A stretch of DNA of 44,131 bases from Photorhabdus bodei. Its GTDB lineage: Bacteria; Pseudomonadota; Gammaproteobacteria; Enterobacterales; Enterobacteriaceae. The notes under the pieces are model-generated. The model ran no database searches and had not been told where the DNA came from. It worked only from the letters and a program-made list of their open reading frames with translations. The DNA is taken from positions 1 through 44,131 of the forward strand of contig NZ_NSCM01000042.1 in assembly GCF_003287735.1 (NCBI RefSeq), read 5' to 3'. This document shows, piece by piece, positions 8,257 through 17,910 of this stretch. The translations under genes and the position numbers were made by a program. Every line of letters begins with the position of its first letter. Position 1 is the first letter of the stretch.

Positions 8257-9600
8257 TCATCCTTCCTGCTCAATCTTAGTCAGCACTTCACGCAGTACCG
8301 GACCATATTCATACTTGCCAGGACAGACATAGGTACAAAGCGCTAAGTCTTCCTCATCTAACTCCAGACAACCCAGTGCCTGAGCACTATCGGTATCACC
8401 CGCCAGCAGATCCCGCAGTAAATGTGTTGCCATGATATCCAAAGGCATAACACGCTCATAGTTACCGATTGGTACCATAGAACGTTCACCACCATTCATT
8501 GTCGTTGAAAAAGCAAAGCGCTTATTTTTCAGGAAATGACCAATGGTGGTGCGAGTGATGGAAAATTTATCGATACCCGGCATTATCCAACCAAATAGCT
8601 CTTTTTCGCGACCTTCACGCAAAACAGAAACCAAAGTGTGGAAACGACCAAGATAGTGATGAACCTCATCTGACTGTGTACCGCACAATACGGAACCTGA
8701 AATAATACGGTTTTCACCCTCTTTAAGCTGCTCCTGAGTTAACTCAAGCAGATCAGCCCCTAAGCAAGTACGTATAAGACGTGGTTTCTCAACCTGTGGA
8801 CCGGCCAATGCAATGACACGATCAGTATAAAGTGTGCCGGTAGTGAATAATTTACCGATAGCAATCACATCCTGATATCCCAGGTGCCATACCGTTTTAG
8901 TCGCACTGACGGGTTCAATAAAGTGAATGTGAGTTCCAGCTAATCCCGCAGGGTGCGGACCTGAGAACTGATTATAAGTGATTTGTGCATTATTACCGAC
9001 ACTCGGCAAGCTTCCTGCACTATGGCAAACATGGACTTTACCTTCGGTCAGTCTAGTCAGCACATTCAGACCATCAACAAAAGCCTCTTCATCGGTAGCA
9101 ATAATAACCTGTGGATTCGCAGCCAGAGGCTGAGTATCCATCGCGGTTACAAAAATTGCTTTTGGCGAGGAGCCGGGAGCAGGATTTCGACTGTAAGGAC
9201 GGGTACGCAGTGCAGTCCATAACCCAGAATCAATCAGATTCTTTTCCACTTGTTCTCGGGATAACTGAGAAAGTTGGGAACGATCATAACGGCCAAAATC
9301 AACCTGTTCGTCTCCCGTTATCTCAATCACAATTGACTGCAAAATACGTTGTTCACCACGATTAATCGCCACAACCCGCCCACAGGCTGGGCTGGTGAAA
9401 ACCACACCTGGATTCTTTTTATCTTCAAAAAGAATCTGGCCCTTCTTAACATGCTCACCTTCCTTCACCAACATAGAAGGACGCATTCCAACATACTCTT
9501 CACCCAACAGTGCTACATGGCGAATCGTCGGACCGTCTTCTATTACTTGAGCAGGCGCTCCTGCAATCGGGAGGTCGAGTCCTTTTTTAATTTTAATCAT
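8257..9600 (-). CDS. nqrA: Na+-NQR subunit A
   Basis: A 447-residue, mostly soluble cytoplasmic-side subunit and first gene of the nqr operon. It starts MIKIKKGLDLPIAGAP, the family signature, and has an N-terminal lipoyl-like fold (LVKEGEHVKKGQILFEDKK). NqrA contacts NqrB near the quinone-reduction site. No good Shine-Dalgarno precedes the ATG, but the conserved N-terminus fixes the start. The promoter should lie in 9601-9800. Confidence 0.97.
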   Translation of the reverse strand: MIKIKKGLDLPIAGAPAQVIEDGPTIRHVALLGEEYVGMRPSMLVKEGEHVKKGQILFEDKKNPGVVFTSPACGRVVAINRGEQRILQSIVIEITGDEQVDFGRYDRSQLSQLSREQVEKNLIDSGLWTALRTRPYSRNPAPGSSPKAIFVTAMDTQPLAANPQVIIATDEEAFVDGLNVLTRLTEGKVHVCHSAGSLPSVGNNAQITYNQFSGPHPAGLAGTHIHFIEPVSATKTVWHLGYQDVIAIGKLFTTGTLYTDRVIALAGPQVEKPRLIRTCLGADLLELTQEQLKEGENRIISGSVLCGTQSDEVHHYLGRFHTLVSVLREGREKELFGWIMPGIDKFSITRTTIGHFLKNKRFAFSTTMNGGERSMVPIGNYERVMPLDIMATHLLRDLLAGDTDSAQALGCLELDEEDLALCTYVCPGKYEYGPVLREVLTKIEQEG

Positions 9601-10019
9601 AAGATTTGCACAAGTTTATCAATTAAATCATATGCTACAGATTACCTGGTGGTAATATAGCCACTCTATAAAAAACCCCTTAAGTCACGAATCGTGCCCA
9701 GGTTATAGTTCTCCGATAATTGTTACTATTTTTTATTAATCTCCGGGCGGCAATTTTAACATCTCCCTTCTTAGACTGTCTGACTAATCAAGTGATTTAG
9801 TTCAAGCAAACAGGAATAATTTTGGCACTGAATGATTAATCGATCGCAAAAAACGAATGATTATATCACCTTTACCGACAACTGATTGTATTTTAACCTA
9901 ACAATCACTTTGTAGTGATAATGTTACCGTCATCATTTTCTATTCACAAAGTCGATGACTCATGGCAATCTTAAGCTAAATTTTTAGTTAGTCCGCTACA
10001 TCGCTATTACGGTAGTCAC
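9601..10019. other. Divergent intergenic region nqrA / dpaA
   Basis: A 419-base AT-rich spacer that must contain the promoters for nqrA (minus) and dpaA (plus). I see small inverted repeats, for example TGATTGT with ACAATCA near 9885-9910 and ATCACT with AGTGAT at about 9905-9920. No promoter is good enough to name and there is no coding remnant. Confidence 0.5.
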
Positions 10020-10754
10020 ATGAAAAAAACTGCGGCTTTTCCTGCAATAATATTGTTGTTATTTAGTTCATTCACTCCTGTCTATGCTCAGGATACTTTA
10101 GTGCAATTGAAGCAAAATTTCCCTGTGCAGCCTGGCTCTCCTGTCTTTATCCAAATATTCAAAGAAGAGCGGATATTGGAGCTTTATACTAAAAATAGTC
10201 ATGGAAGCTACCAACTATCTAAAAGCTACCCCATCTGTAATTACTCTGGCGGCCTTGGTCCCAAAACCACAGAAGGCGACCTGAAAAGCCCGGAAGGTTT
10301 CTATCGTGTAAAACCCCATCAACTCAATCCAAATAGTCGATATTACCGATCTATTAATCTCGGTTTTCCAAATGAATACGATAAATTCAGAGGCTATTCC
10401 GGCAACTATTTAATGATCCACGGAGAGTGTAAATCTGTCGGTTGTTACGCTATGACTAATGGTTACATGGATGAAATCTACGATTATGTAGAAAGTGCAT
10501 TATTGCGCGGGCAGTATGAAATTAATATCAATATTTATCCATTCAGAATGACACCGCAAAATATGTTACGCCACCGTTCATCCTCCTATTACATGTTTTG
10601 GCTACAATTACAGCCAGCCTATGAGTATTTTGTAAAAAATCACCGGCCAGCAACGATTAGCGTCATTAACGGCCAATATGTGGTTAATGCTACACCTGAA
10701 AAATCGCCACTTTTGCAGCATCAATCACAATATGCGTTCACCAAGATGAAATAG
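10020..10754 (+). CDS. dpaA: L,D-transpeptidase-fold murein hydrolase DpaA (YafK)
   Basis: A 244-residue secreted protein with a Sec signal peptide (residues 1-23, cleavage after VYA) and a YkuD catalytic domain. The active-site signature reads MIHGECKSVGCYAM, with His134 and Cys142. In E. coli DpaA/YafK detaches Braun lipoprotein from peptidoglycan, reversing the action of the L,D-transpeptidases. Neighbours yafJ, gmhA and fadE reproduce the E. coli order and support orthology. Its last 30 bases overlap the end of the convergent yafJ. Confidence 0.92.
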   Translation: MKKTAAFPAIILLLFSSFTPVYAQDTLVQLKQNFPVQPGSPVFIQIFKEERILELYTKNSHGSYQLSKSYPICNYSGGLGPKTTEGDLKSPEGFYRVKPHQLNPNSRYYRSINLGFPNEYDKFRGYSGNYLMIHGECKSVGCYAMTNGYMDEIYDYVESALLRGQYEININIYPFRMTPQNMLRHRSSSYYMFWLQLQPAYEYFVKNHRPATISVINGQYVVNATPEKSPLLQHQSQYAFTKMK

Positions 10755-11492
10755 TGCATAGCGACCCGGCTCAATACGATTCCAAGCTTCATTACCCGTT
10801 AAAGGTTGAGTAACAATAACAGAAACAACATCATCCGGCTGTGTATGTTGTTGAAAATCAATTTCAATATCCTGATCCAGAAGTTTTGCTTTTCCAAACG
10901 GCGCCCGACGGGTAATCCAATAAAGGTTGGTTGAACAATATGCCATCACAAAACGCCCATCCGACAGCAACATATTGAATACGCCTTTTTTGCTGAGTTC
11001 ATCTGCGAGTGAGGCGATAAAACGAAAAACCTTAGGCCAGTTCGAGGGAGTTCTTGGATATTTTTGTGAAAGTCGCTGTAAAATCCAGCAAAAAGCATGT
11101 TCACTATCCGTTTGTCCAACGGGACGATACTGACCAGTTTCAAGCTGCCGATAGCCCCGAAGTTGCCCATTATGGGCATAAGTCCAGTTGCGTCCCCACA
11201 TCTCACGAATGAAAGGATGAGTATTTTCCAACGCAACATTACCGCGGTTTGCCTGCCGGATATGAGAAACCACCACTCTAGATTTAATCGGGTACTCTTG
11301 TACAAAGCGGGCAACGGGCGAATTGTAACCTGGTTGATGATCTTTAAATGTGCGACAGCCCCGCCCCTCATAAAATGTGATCCCCCAACCATCTTTATGA
11401 GGCCCAGTATGACCCCCCCGTTGAATCAGACCACCTAAACTAAAGCAGATATCTGTTGGCACATTTGCACTCATGCCAAGTAACTCACACAT
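10725..11492 (-). CDS. yafJ: Class II glutamine amidotransferase YafJ
   Basis: A 255-residue Ntn-type glutamine amidotransferase. The frame is open further upstream, but the ATG at 11492 makes Cys2 (MCELLGMSA) the catalytic nucleophile after removal of Met1. Motifs VVSHIRQANRG and WTYAHNGQLRGY build the glutamine site. No partner domain is fused, so the acceptor of the released ammonia is unknown. It follows gmhA by 25 bases and probably shares its transcript. Confidence 0.92.
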   Translation of the reverse strand: MCELLGMSANVPTDICFSLGGLIQRGGHTGPHKDGWGITFYEGRGCRTFKDHQPGYNSPVARFVQEYPIKSRVVVSHIRQANRGNVALENTHPFIREMWGRNWTYAHNGQLRGYRQLETGQYRPVGQTDSEHAFCWILQRLSQKYPRTPSNWPKVFRFIASLADELSKKGVFNMLLSDGRFVMAYCSTNLYWITRRAPFGKAKLLDQDIEIDFQQHTQPDDVVSVIVTQPLTGNEAWNRIEPGRYALFHLGERIL

Positions 11493-11517
11493 TGCCCACC
11501 TCTGTAGCCTGTATAAA

Positions 11518-12099
11518 TCAGGCTTTAACCATCTCTTTTTCAATAAGTTGAATCAGGATATGAATAACTTTGATATGAATTTCCTGAATACGATCTGCAT
11601 AACCAAAATGCGGGACACGAATTTCCACATCAGCGGTTCCTGCCATTTTACCGCCATCCTTGCCTGTCAGCGTAATGACTTTCATGCCTCTTACGCGGGC
11701 AGCTTCTACTGCTTTGATAATATTACCGGAATTACCGGAAGTAGAAATACCCAGTAACACATCCCCCTCTTTCCCAACCGCTTCCACATAACGAGAAAAA
11801 ACAAATTCATACCCGAAATCATTACTGACGCAGGAAAGATGGCTGACATCAGAAATCGCAATCGCCGGATAGCCAGGACGATTTTCGCGGTAACGGCCGG
11901 TTAATTCTTCAGCAAAATGCATCGCGTCACAATGCGAACCCCCATTACCGCAGGACAATACCTTGCCGCCCGCTTTAAATGAATCAGCCAGTAATACTGC
12001 TGCTTTTTGAATTGCTTCAATATTTGCATCGTCACTTAAAAACTTTGCCAGCGTATCCACGGCTTCGTTCAATTCACTACGGATCAGGTCTTGATACAT
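11518..12099 (-). CDS. gmhA: Sedoheptulose-7-phosphate isomerase GmhA
   Basis: A 193-residue SIS-domain isomerase making D-glycero-D-manno-heptose 7-phosphate, the first step to the ADP-heptose of the LPS inner core. The sugar-phosphate motif GNGGSHCDAMHFAEEL and the GISTSGNSGN loop are present, and length equals E. coli GmhA/LpcA. A strong ribosome site (GAGGAG) precedes the ATG at 12099. It is divergent from fadE. Confidence 0.97.
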   Translation of the reverse strand: MYQDLIRSELNEAVDTLAKFLSDDANIEAIQKAAVLLADSFKAGGKVLSCGNGGSHCDAMHFAEELTGRYRENRPGYPAIAISDVSHLSCVSNDFGYEFVFSRYVEAVGKEGDVLLGISTSGNSGNIIKAVEAARVRGMKVITLTGKDGGKMAGTADVEIRVPHFGYADRIQEIHIKVIHILIQLIEKEMVKA

Positions 12100-12302
12100 A
12101 GGCTCCTCACTTCGGTCAGGTAATCTTTAATGTTGTGCCGAATGGCAGTTTACCGGATCAAGAGAATTGAAAGAAGACAACATTACGTTTCTGGAGAATT
12201 AAGCCGCCCCCGATCACCATGAGTTTGTGAGCTACATTGTAATTAAGATGTAAAGATATTGCTAAAAGCAATTTCCTGGTCTAAAAAAGAGAAGAACACC
12301 AC

Positions 12303-12319
12303 AACAGGTCCGACCTCTG
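12303..12319 (+). promoter_or_regulatory. FadR-like operator upstream of fadE
   Basis: AACAGGTCCGACCTCTG matches the FadR operator consensus (AGCTGGTCCGAYNTGTT) at 13 of 17 positions counting the free one, including the whole GGTCCGAC core. It sits 41 bases before the fadE start. FadR is the known long-chain acyl-CoA-responsive repressor of fad genes, so this site probably represses fadE without fatty acids. Confidence 0.75.
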
Positions 12320-12359
12320 ATGACTTATCTGACCCTGAGATTAACCAGGAGCTTTTATT

Positions 12360-14795
12360 ATGACCACATTGAGTATTGTTCTATTCTTAGTATTGATTGG
12401 GATACTTTGCTATCACAAAGTCAATCTCAGTCTTAGCAGCTTACTGCTCCTTGTCTATACCGTCTTGATGGGCGCTATTGATGCATGGAGCTACTGGATG
12501 TTGTTACCAATGGCCATTATTCTGTTCCCGCTGAATTTTGCGCCAATGCGCCACTCCTTACTTACTGTTCCGGCCTTAAAAGCCTTCCGTAAAGTAATGC
12601 CAAGTCTATCTCGCACGGAAAAAGAAGCTCTTGATGCAGGTACTACCTGGTGGGAAGGCGAACTGTTCCGCGGTAAACCCGACTGGAAAAAATTACATGA
12701 CTATCCAAAGCCTCAGTTAACCGTTGAAGAACAAGCATTTCTGGATGGCCCGGTAGAAGAAGCTTGCCGCATGACCAATGATTTCCAGATAAGCCATGAA
12801 CTTGCTGATTTACCACCTGAGTTATGGCGTTACCTGAAAGAACACCGCTTCTTTGCCATGATCATTAAAAAAGAGTATGGCGGTCTGGAATTTTCAGCCT
12901 ATGCACAGGCACGAGTCCTGCAAAAATTGGCGGGTACATCCGGCATTCTAGCAATTACCGTAGGTGTACCTAACTCTCTCGGCCCTGGTGAGTTATTACA
13001 GCATTATGGCACCGAAGAGCAGAAGAACCACTATCTACCTGGGCTTGCCCGTGGTGAAGAGATCCCATGTTTCGCACTGACCAGCCCGGAAGCTGGCTCT
13101 GATGCCGGATCAATCCCAGATACAGGCGTAGTCTGTATGGGAGAATGGCAAGGTGAACAAATTCTCGGTATGCGCCTGACCTGGAACAAACGTTATATCA
13201 CACTTGCCCCTATCGCTACCGTACTCGGTCTGGCTTTCAAACTGTCTGACCCTGACCATTTATTGGGTGATACAGAAGAATTGGGCATTACCTGTGCATT
13301 GATCCCGACCAATGTACCAGGAGTAGAAATTGGTCATCGCCATTTCCCATTGAATATTCCATTCCAGAATGGTCCAACTCGCGGTAAAGATATCTTTGTT
13401 CCGATCGACTACATTATTGGTGGGCCAAAAATGGCCGGACAAGGCTGGCGGATGCTGGTTGAGTGTCTGTCTGTTGGCCGCGGTATCACTCTGCCATCAA
13501 ATGCAACCGGCGGTTTGAAAAGTGTTGCGATGGCGATTGGCGCATACTCTTATATCCGCCGCCAATTCAAAATGCCAATTGGTAAAATGGAAGGGATTGA
13601 AGAACCACTAGCACGCATTGCCGGTAACGCCTATTTGATGGATGCCGCTTCAACGCTTGCAACAACCGGTATTATGCTAGGTGAGAAACCCTCTGTGTTA
13701 TCCGCTATCGTCAAATATCACTGTACTCACCGAGGCCAAAAGTCTGTTATTGATGCAATGGATATTGCCGGTGGTAAAGGGATTTGCCTTGGTCCATCCA
13801 ACTTCCTTGCTCGCGCTTATCAAGGCGCACCTATCGCCATTACCGTTGAAGGTGCCAATATTCTGACCCGTAACATGATTATCTACGGTCAGGGAGCTAT
13901 CCGCTGCCATCCTTATGTTCTTGATGAAATGGCCGCGGCTGAAAATAATCGTATCAAAGATTTTGATAAAGCACTGTTTAGCCACCTTGGTCACGTTGCC
14001 AGTAACATGTTACGCAGCTTCTGGCTTGGCTTAACCAATGGCCGCACCAGCAGCACACCGGTCAATGATGCAACACGCCGTTACTATCAACAATTAAACC
14101 GCCTGAGCGCCAACCTTGCGCTATTATCAGATGTGGCAATGGGGGTATTAGGTGGTAGCCTGAAACGTCGTGAACGTGTCTCCGCCCGGCTTGGGGATGT
14201 TCTGAGTCAAACCTATCTGGCTTCCGCGACGTTGAAACGCTACGACGATGAAGGTCGTCAAAAAGAAGATTTGCCGCTAGTTCATTGGGCCGTTCAAGAT
14301 AGTTTGTATCAGGCAGAACAAGCGATAGATAATTTACTGAGTAACTTCCCTAATCGTCTGGTCGCCGGCCTGATGCGTGTTATCGTCTTCCCTCTAGGGC
14401 GTGTACATTCAGCACCATCTGACCATCTGGATCACAAACTGGCCCAGATCTTACAACAACCGTCGGCTACCCGTGATCGCATTGGCCGAGGTCAATATCT
14501 GACACCAAGCGAGCACAATCCTCACGGATTACTGGAAGAAGCTCTGCACGACATTATTGCCGCAGAACCGATCCATTCCCGTTTGAGTCGCGAAGCGGGT
14601 AAACGCCTCGGCTTTACTCGCCTTGATAAACTGGCAGAACGCGCACTCGCGGAACGTAAGATCACGCCAGACGAAGCCGAAATTCTGAAACGTGCCGAAG
14701 CAAGCCGTCTACGTTCTATTAACGTCGATGAGTTTGAACCAGAAGCACTGGCTGTCGCAGCCCCGGTCAAAAAGCCGAGAACAAAAGCGGCCTAA
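12360..14795 (+). CDS. fadE: Acyl-CoA dehydrogenase FadE
   Basis: An 811-residue FAD-dependent dehydrogenase for the first step of beta-oxidation, converting acyl-CoA to trans-2-enoyl-CoA; E. coli FadE is 814 residues. Two N-terminal hydrophobic segments (about 1-65) probably attach it to the inner membrane. The dehydrogenase core follows with CFALTSPEAGSDAGS for flavin and substrate, then TVEGANILTRNMIIYGQGA. A long C-terminal extension typical of FadE ends in a lysine-rich tail. The start ATG has a Shine-Dalgarno (CCAGGAG). It is a single gene with a FadR-like site upstream and a hairpin downstream. Confidence 0.97.
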   Translation: MTTLSIVLFLVLIGILCYHKVNLSLSSLLLLVYTVLMGAIDAWSYWMLLPMAIILFPLNFAPMRHSLLTVPALKAFRKVMPSLSRTEKEALDAGTTWWEGELFRGKPDWKKLHDYPKPQLTVEEQAFLDGPVEEACRMTNDFQISHELADLPPELWRYLKEHRFFAMIIKKEYGGLEFSAYAQARVLQKLAGTSGILAITVGVPNSLGPGELLQHYGTEEQKNHYLPGLARGEEIPCFALTSPEAGSDAGSIPDTGVVCMGEWQGEQILGMRLTWNKRYITLAPIATVLGLAFKLSDPDHLLGDTEELGITCALIPTNVPGVEIGHRHFPLNIPFQNGPTRGKDIFVPIDYIIGGPKMAGQGWRMLVECLSVGRGITLPSNATGGLKSVAMAIGAYSYIRRQFKMPIGKMEGIEEPLARIAGNAYLMDAASTLATTGIMLGEKPSVLSAIVKYHCTHRGQKSVIDAMDIAGGKGICLGPSNFLARAYQGAPIAITVEGANILTRNMIIYGQGAIRCHPYVLDEMAAAENNRIKDFDKALFSHLGHVASNMLRSFWLGLTNGRTSSTPVNDATRRYYQQLNRLSANLALLSDVAMGVLGGSLKRRERVSARLGDVLSQTYLASATLKRYDDEGRQKEDLPLVHWAVQDSLYQAEQAIDNLLSNFPNRLVAGLMRVIVFPLGRVHSAPSDHLDHKLAQILQQPSATRDRIGRGQYLTPSEHNPHGLLEEALHDIIAAEPIHSRLSREAGKRLGFTRLDKLAERALAERKITPDEAEILKRAEASRLRSINVDEFEPEALAVAAPVKKPRTKAA

Positions 14796-14825
14796 AACTG
14801 ACGATTAAAGGATGGACGTAATCAC

Positions 14826-14851
14826 GGGGCGATACCTTAAAGTATCGCCCC
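14826..14851 (+). terminator. Hairpin terminator after fadE
   Basis: GGGGCGATAC and GTATCGCCCC form a perfect ten-base stem around CTTAAA, 31 bases beyond the fadE stop. The T-tract is poor on either strand, so strength is uncertain, but position and stem suit a terminator. Confidence 0.65.
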
Positions 14852-15159
14852 AGATTGTTGGCTAACCCATTTAAAAAAACAAGGGATGTTTTCACATCAT
14901 CGAAAATTTCAGATTGTATGTTATCGGTTGATTGGCTTTTCTCCAATGCTTAATAACACCTTATTGCATCAACGATGGTTCAAGGTCTGGCAGATTAATC
15001 CACCAAAAAGGTTATAAAAGTTAAATAACCTCAGCTGTATGTTTCCAAGCCAAATTGAATCTTACTTTTGCCTTGGGAACACTGAGTAATTCCTCAGTCC
15101 CAGCGGATTTTATTGTTTTCCCAATAAAACTTCAGAATTATTCATTATGTTTTCTTTTC
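14852..15159. other. Spacer between fadE and the defence island
   Basis: About 300 bases with no gene. It should contain the left boundary of the accessory island. I looked for a Tn7-type end (5'-TGTGGG with internal repeats) and did not see one. Small hairpins near 15080-15130 (ACTGAG/CTCAGT; TTTTATTG/CAATAAAA) may end the minus-strand operon. Confidence 0.4.
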
Positions 15160-17898
15160 TTAAATCGTCGAGACGAACCCCGACAAATCTCTGTTCTCCA
15201 GCACCTCATCATGTGGTATCAGCCAATACTCCCACGGCTTACCCCCGTGTTTCCCGAGATACTCTGACGCGTTTTTGCACCATTTTTTGGCAGCTTCCGC
15301 TTTGGCTAGAACAATTGCATCTGTCAGATCAGCTCTCGCCTTGGTTTCCACCATAATGACTTTATCGTTCACTTCTGCCACAAAATCTGGCAAGTATTCC
15401 CGCTGGTTGACACCATCCTTGTAGTAGATCTGAAACTGACCACTGACCGGCTTGAACCACTTCTGAGCCTCACGCTCCAGGATCAACGCAAAGGTGCGTT
15501 CAGTATCGGAGTCGAATTTCTGCACGTCATACAGGCAGTACTTGAAGCCACCAAAAAGCATTTTTTTGATTTTGCTTTTATCCTGCACTGTTGTACGAAC
15601 ATTATGAATATCTTTATCCCCAGTGGTATAGACCGCGTCCTTCAGAGGAATAAAGCCAGCGGTTACGGTTACCTCGTAAGAGCTTGCTTTTTCCCAGTAA
15701 TGCTCGGCCATTTGTGCATGAATAGTGTCAGCTATTCGTTTTCCAAAGCCGAAGAATATGTTATGAAGTTCGTCTTCTGAATACTCACGAACGTCACAGA
15801 AATAATTCACCGCTTGAGTAGCCAAGTCATAAATAAGCTCTGCGTGTTCGTCATAGGAGATATCATCATAGTCAACAAGATGCTCAACTACATAATCTTC
15901 CAGTCTTTGATATTTATGACTCATTGAGCTTGTTAAACTAACCTGCTCATCTGTTTGCAAACTTCTGATGATCAGATCTCTATTGGATGGCTGAAGATTG
16001 AGATTACCCATATCTAGAAGGAAAGGGGTGTACCCATAAGTTATTTCTCCCGAAGGCACCACCATGATTCTAGGAATATCAATGGTTTGCTCTATCACAA
16101 GTTGAGTGGTCTTATTAATCAACTCATACAGATCAATCTTTTCTTCTTCCGCCAGCAGTGATTGCTGTCTGCCGCTTAGGTGTTCCGATACGGCTTTATA
16201 AGTATGCTGCTGAATCTCTTCGTTAAGCAGTGCTTTGCTTGTCGGCACCACGCTTGGTTTGTTCTGGTAACTTTGCAGCACACGCAGAGCAGCAATTGCC
16301 GCTTCCTTTTCTGCTACGCCGCTGAATATTGGTTTTTGGTGCTTCTTGTCGCCTCCGACTTGATATTGATGGCCTGTAGCACTCTGTACCGATTGCCCAG
16401 TTACCAGCGCTTCAAGCTTGGAAATCACGGCTACGCTGTCTTTCGGCTGCCCACCATTGTCCTTTTCCAGAATAACCTGACGCATCCTCAACGGATTATT
16501 CGGGTTGTTGGCTTCGTCTACAATTTCCTGGAAACGATCATGGGCAACGATGTTAAGTCTGTCTATCGCATCAACGCCGATTCGCTTGCCATAAGGTAGG
16601 CGAAGACCACGCCCAATGGATTGCTCAATCAGGGTACGCGCATTCGCAGCTCGAAGCGGAACAATAGTATAGAGGTTAGTTACATCCCAACCTTCTTTAA
16701 GCATATTGACGTGTATAACAATCTCGGTAGGCTCATCAACACTTTCAACAGCCAGCAAACGTGTAATCATTTCTTCTTCCGCCGCGCCACTCTTGGAGCT
16801 GTCTACTTGAATGGCTTTACCTTGATAGCGTCCGTTAAAGAAAGCATCAGACTCAATATGCTCCAACAACTGTGCAGCGTGAGACGTGTCTCGTGCAATC
16901 ACCAACATAAAGGGTTTAACTTGTTTTACGCCATGCAGTTTGGCATAGGTGAAGAGCTCTAACTTAGTTGCCTCGTGCAGTCTTACCCCATCTTCTAGCT
17001 TAACGCCCTCAAGTTGCTCTTGGCTGTACTGCTTGGGGTCAAAGTTGCGTTGAGTAACTACCGCTGGCTCTTTAACAAAGCCATCGTCCATCGCGCAAGC
17101 CAATGGATAATCAACAATCACGTTTTCAAAAGGTACAGGTCCCTTGTTTGACTCCGTGAATGGAGTGGCGGTTAGCTCCAAACCCAAGCGGGGCTTAAGT
17201 TCGTTAATGGCACGCATACCCGCACTAGCCCGATAACGATGGGATTCGTCCATCAGTAATACCAAATCATCCAGCTCGGCAAGATAACTGAAGTAGCTAT
17301 CGCCAAGATATTCGGATAAGCGCTTAATACGAGGGGCTTTACCACCCCTTACTTCGGAAACTATTTTTGAAATATTAAAAATATTGATACGAATATCCAA
17401 AGCATCCCCGAATAAGTCATTCTTAAGCTGTGCACCTTTTTCTTCGTAGTTATCTCCTGTAATTACGATAGGCAGTTCAACTGCAAATTCTGCTATCCCG
17501 GTAAACACGTACTTGGGCGTGTTCGGGGTAAAATCCGCAATCAGCTTGTTATAAATGGTCAAGTTAGGCGCCAATACAAAGAAATTCTTAATGCCATATG
17601 CCAAGTGAAGGTAGGTGATAAACGCGCCCATCAGACGGGTTTTACCCACACCAGTTGCCAGCGCAAAACACAACGAGGGGAAATCTCGCTCGAAATCAGA
17701 CAAAGTGGGGAATTCCGTACTCAAGGTCTTTAACAGTGCGGAAACATTTTGCGTAGGGGACAGCACGTCTGGCGCTGCCTCAATTGCCTTGGCCAGTGCA
17801 TGGAGCGATTGTTCCTGAGGCTTACGCAGGCTCAAACGACCAGTAATGGCCTTCAGGATTCGAGACCTGTTTACATGATGAGTATTATTCGCAGTCAT
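15160..17898 (-). CDS. Type III-like restriction subunit (Res helicase-nuclease)
   Basis: A 912-residue superfamily 2 helicase with a C-terminal nuclease, organised like Res of type III restriction enzymes. Walker A is ATGVGKT (81-87), the Walker B box reads DESH (217-220), motif III is LTATP, and motif VI is SIGRGLRLPYGKR. Near the C-terminus LPDFVAEV followed by VETKA gives a PD-(D/E)xK site (D838, E851, K853). Only 12 bases separate it from the methyltransferase gene, so it is expected to act with it: ATP-driven translocation then cleavage of unmodified DNA. All motifs look intact. Its wider context (SNF2 helicase, AIPR) is not that of a plain type III system. Confidence 0.9.
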   Translation of the reverse strand: MTANNTHHVNRSRILKAITGRLSLRKPQEQSLHALAKAIEAAPDVLSPTQNVSALLKTLSTEFPTLSDFERDFPSLCFALATGVGKTRLMGAFITYLHLAYGIKNFFVLAPNLTIYNKLIADFTPNTPKYVFTGIAEFAVELPIVITGDNYEEKGAQLKNDLFGDALDIRINIFNISKIVSEVRGGKAPRIKRLSEYLGDSYFSYLAELDDLVLLMDESHRYRASAGMRAINELKPRLGLELTATPFTESNKGPVPFENVIVDYPLACAMDDGFVKEPAVVTQRNFDPKQYSQEQLEGVKLEDGVRLHEATKLELFTYAKLHGVKQVKPFMLVIARDTSHAAQLLEHIESDAFFNGRYQGKAIQVDSSKSGAAEEEMITRLLAVESVDEPTEIVIHVNMLKEGWDVTNLYTIVPLRAANARTLIEQSIGRGLRLPYGKRIGVDAIDRLNIVAHDRFQEIVDEANNPNNPLRMRQVILEKDNGGQPKDSVAVISKLEALVTGQSVQSATGHQYQVGGDKKHQKPIFSGVAEKEAAIAALRVLQSYQNKPSVVPTSKALLNEEIQQHTYKAVSEHLSGRQQSLLAEEEKIDLYELINKTTQLVIEQTIDIPRIMVVPSGEITYGYTPFLLDMGNLNLQPSNRDLIIRSLQTDEQVSLTSSMSHKYQRLEDYVVEHLVDYDDISYDEHAELIYDLATQAVNYFCDVREYSEDELHNIFFGFGKRIADTIHAQMAEHYWEKASSYEVTVTAGFIPLKDAVYTTGDKDIHNVRTTVQDKSKIKKMLFGGFKYCLYDVQKFDSDTERTFALILEREAQKWFKPVSGQFQIYYKDGVNQREYLPDFVAEVNDKVIMVETKARADLTDAIVLAKAEAAKKWCKNASEYLGKHGGKPWEYWLIPHDEVLENRDLSGFVSTI

Positions 17899-17910
17899 TC
17901 TGTACGTCCC

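Noticed and set aside
14860..15159. Tn7-like transposon end
   Set aside because: No TGTGGG terminus or repeated 22-bp-type binding sites were visible; the true boundary remains unknown.
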